Below, piece after piece: positions 62,532 to 64,000 of a DNA stretch of 64,000 bases. The DNA lies in the NCBI RefSeq assembly GCF_030812785.1, contig NZ_JAUSTJ010000001.1, forward strand, positions 1,178,001-1,242,000, written 5' to 3'. A program made the position numbers and the translations under genes. The stretch's first letter is position 1. Every line of letters begins with the position of its first letter. The notes beneath the pieces are model-generated. The model worked only from the letters and a program-made list of their open reading frames with translations, was not told the DNA's origin and did no database searches. The stretch comes from Sphingomonas kyeonggiensis (GTDB lineage: Bacteria; Pseudomonadota; Alphaproteobacteria; Sphingomonadales; Sphingomonadaceae).

Positions 62532-63486
62532 GCGCAAGCGCCGCCTCTAACCGGTCGAGGCCTTCGCCGCCGGGCAGGCCGATGCGGAGCCAGCGCGGCT
62601 GCTCGGCAAAGGGGCGGGTGAGGATGGCGTGCCGGGCCAGTCGCTCGAACAGCGCCATGCCGTCCGGCACCTCGATCAGGCGGAACAGCGGGCAGGCGCC
62701 GGCCGGGCGATGGCCGGCGCCGACGAGGGTTGCGTCGAGCGCTTCCGCTTCTGCCTGAAGCTGGCTACGCATCGCTTCGATCCATGCGCGGTCGCGATAG
62801 GCGGCGGTGCCGATCGTGATCGCGGCGGCGGAAACCGGCCAGGCGCCGAGCGCGGCGCGGACCGCATCGAGGACCAGTGCGGGTCCGAGCACGAAGCCCA
62901 GCCGCACGCCGGCCAGCCCGAAGAACTTGCCGAAGGAACGGAAGATCACCAGCCGCCGCGTATCGTCGATCGCTGGGGCGAGGCTCAGCGCGGGATCGAC
63001 ATCGGCGAATGCCTCGTCGAGCAGCAGCCAGCCATCGCCCCCGCGGGCGTCGAGCAGTTCGAGCAGCCGGACGGGGGGCAGGGTGCGGCCGTCCGGGTTG
63101 TTGGGATTGGCGAGGATCAGCGTGCCGCCTCCCGCTTCGTCCAGCGCGACCGGCGTGGCGCCCGCGATCATCTCGCCATGGGTGCGATAGGTCGGGGCGA
63201 CATAGCGGGCGGTGCCGCCGATCAGCCCGCCGAGCAGCCGCAGCCCGATCTCGGTGCCGGGCACCGCGCAGACATGGCGCGGGTCGAGCCCGAAATGGCC
63301 GGCCGCGGCGGCTTCGAGTTCCGCCAGCGCGTGCGGCTCGGGCAGGCGCTGCCAGTCGATCGCGAGGGCATGGGTGCCGGGCCAGGGATGCGGGTTGATG
63401 CCCGTCGAAAGGTCGATCCAGTCGTCCCCGCCAAATTGGCGTCGCGCCGCCTCCAGGCCGCCGCCATGCCAGGTCCAGCTGGTCAT
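62524..63486 (-). CDS. cobC: Threonine-phosphate decarboxylase (class I/II aminotransferase fold)
   Basis: A 320-residue PLP enzyme that makes (R)-1-amino-2-propanol phosphate from threonine phosphate for the cobamide linker. Seen are WIDLSTGINPHPWP, ILANPNNPDGR, LLDEAFADV and FRSFGKFFGLAGVRLGF with the PLP lysine. The gene is called cobC in alphaproteobacteria and cobD in Salmonella. The ATG at 63486 overlaps the cobS stop by four bases (ATGA). It matches the function of its neighbour cbiB, which uses the product. Confidence 0.93.
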   Translation of the reverse strand: MTSWTWHGGGLEAARRQFGGDDWIDLSTGINPHPWPGTHALAIDWQRLPEPHALAELEAAAAGHFGLDPRHVCAVPGTEIGLRLLGGLIGGTARYVAPTYRTHGEMIAGATPVALDEAGGGTLILANPNNPDGRTLPPVRLLELLDARGGDGWLLLDEAFADVDPALSLAPAIDDTRRLVIFRSFGKFFGLAGVRLGFVLGPALVLDAVRAALGAWPVSAAAITIGTAAYRDRAWIEAMRSQLQAEAEALDATLVGAGHRPAGACPLFRLIEVPDGMALFERLARHAILTRPFAEQPRWLRIGLPGGEGLDRLEAALAHG

Positions 63487-64000
63487 GCGATCCTCGTCAG
63501 GATCAGCGCGGCGAGCAGCAGGCCGGTCTCCGTGACCTCGATCCCGCCGCCATGGCCGTCGCCGGAGATGCCGCCGAACCTGCGCCACAGCCATGCGGCC
63601 CAGCCGAACAGCAGTAGCGGCGCGACGAGCAGGCTCGGCGAGAACCAGGCGGCACCGAGCCCCGCGAGCGTCCACAGGGCAAGGTCGATCGGGCGCACCG
63701 CATCGCGGAAGCGCGCGGCGAGGCCAGGATGGAGATCGGGCAACCAACGCGTCCAGAGCAAGGGCCCTATACGCGCGGCAAACGGGATCAGTGCGATGGC
63801 GACGAAGCCGTTGATCGAGACCAGCCCGTGGAGCAGCACCAGCTTGGCGATCAGCTGCACGCCGATCGTGACTGCGCCGAAGCTGCCGATATGCGGATCG
63901 GCGAGCACTTCGAGCACGCGCTCGCGGCTCTTGTGCGCGGCCCCGGCGGCATCGGCGATGTCGCCCAGCCCGTCGAGATGCAGCGCGCCGGTCACTGCGA
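63483..64000 (-). CDS. cobS: Adenosylcobinamide-GDP ribazoletransferase, 5' end beyond window
   Basis: C-terminal about 172 residues of the membrane enzyme that joins alpha-ribazole to adenosylcobinamide-GDP, the final step of cobalamin assembly. The catalytic region TGALHLDGLGDIADA is visible, followed by several hydrophobic helices and the late FGGISGDGHGG metal/substrate motif. The family length is about 250 residues, so roughly 75 N-terminal residues lie past the window. An in-frame GTG at 63995 is internal and not the start. It is the first visible gene of the five-gene operon. Confidence 0.93.
   Translation of the reverse strand, partial: AVTGALHLDGLGDIADAAGAAHKSRERVLEVLADPHIGSFGAVTIGVQLIAKLVLLHGLVSINGFVAIALIPFAARIGPLLWTRWLPDLHPGLAARFRDAVRPIDLALWTLAGLGAAWFSPSLLVAPLLLFGWAAWLWRRFGGISGDGHGGGIEVTETGLLLAALILTRIA

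Overview
The window looks like chromosomal DNA from a sphingomonad (Alphaproteobacteria, Sphingomonas-like). It is GC-rich, and its coding regions are dense with many overlapping ATGA stop/start junctions. It encodes large TonB-dependent receptors of the Xanthomonas/Caulobacter type, and several families of GC-rich palindromic repeats lie between genes. This assignment is inferred from gene content and style, not from a marker-gene search. I saw no rRNA or tRNA genes, no CRISPR array and no transposase.

Layout. Positions 1-11 kb hold housekeeping and accessory genes: an SDR cut by the window edge, PrmA, phenylalanine hydroxylase, several small DUF proteins, signal peptidase I with a GntR regulator, a nitroreductase, a POT peptide transporter and a spermidine-synthase-like protein. 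Positions 11-24 kb hold an M13 metallopeptidase, a macro-domain protein coupled to acetyl-CoA synthetase, a four-gene MacAB-type efflux operon (outer-membrane lipoprotein, adaptor, ATPase, permease), a MocA/XdhC molybdenum-cofactor pair, GlpQ and a small lipoprotein. Positions 24-34.5 kb hold an ABM/NIPSNAP pair facing an ArsR regulator, an acyl-CoA dehydrogenase, Sua5, a HAD phosphatase, AqpZ, MsrA, GalE, a PAP2 phosphatase and a ZnuD-like receptor.

Positions 35.2-56 kb are the most interesting part: an alginate utilisation locus. It encodes a PL6 alginate lyase, a PL17 oligoalginate lyase, an MFS hexuronate-type transporter, an SDR of the DEH-reductase type, an SGNH esterase, a TSUP permease, 2-keto-3-deoxygluconate kinase, a large TonB receptor and a FadR-type GntR regulator. 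A 2394-residue autotransporter with a small EF-hand protein behind it closes the locus. The expected flow is: polymer or oligomers enter through the TonB receptor; PL6 and PL17, both with signal peptides, cut them in the periplasm; the MFS protein imports the monomer; the SDR reduces it to KDG; and KdgK phosphorylates it. A half-site resembling the hexuronate-repressor operator (AAATTGGTAT) occurs in front of the lyase operon, between kdgK and the TonB receptor, and in front of the autotransporter. This suggests one regulon that includes the surface protein.

Positions 56-59.6 kb hold a serine hydrolase, a membrane LytTR protein and an unknown protein. Positions 59.6-64 kb hold a cobalamin lower-pathway operon read leftwards (cobS, cobC/cobD-type decarboxylase, cbiB, cobQ, cobU), with cobS cut by the window end.

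Non-coding highlights are a dispersed repeat of about 95-180 bp in four intergenic copies with a covarying hairpin; several C/T-rich palindromes, one of which splits the MacB ATPase and permease genes; and a palindrome inserted in frame inside sua5.
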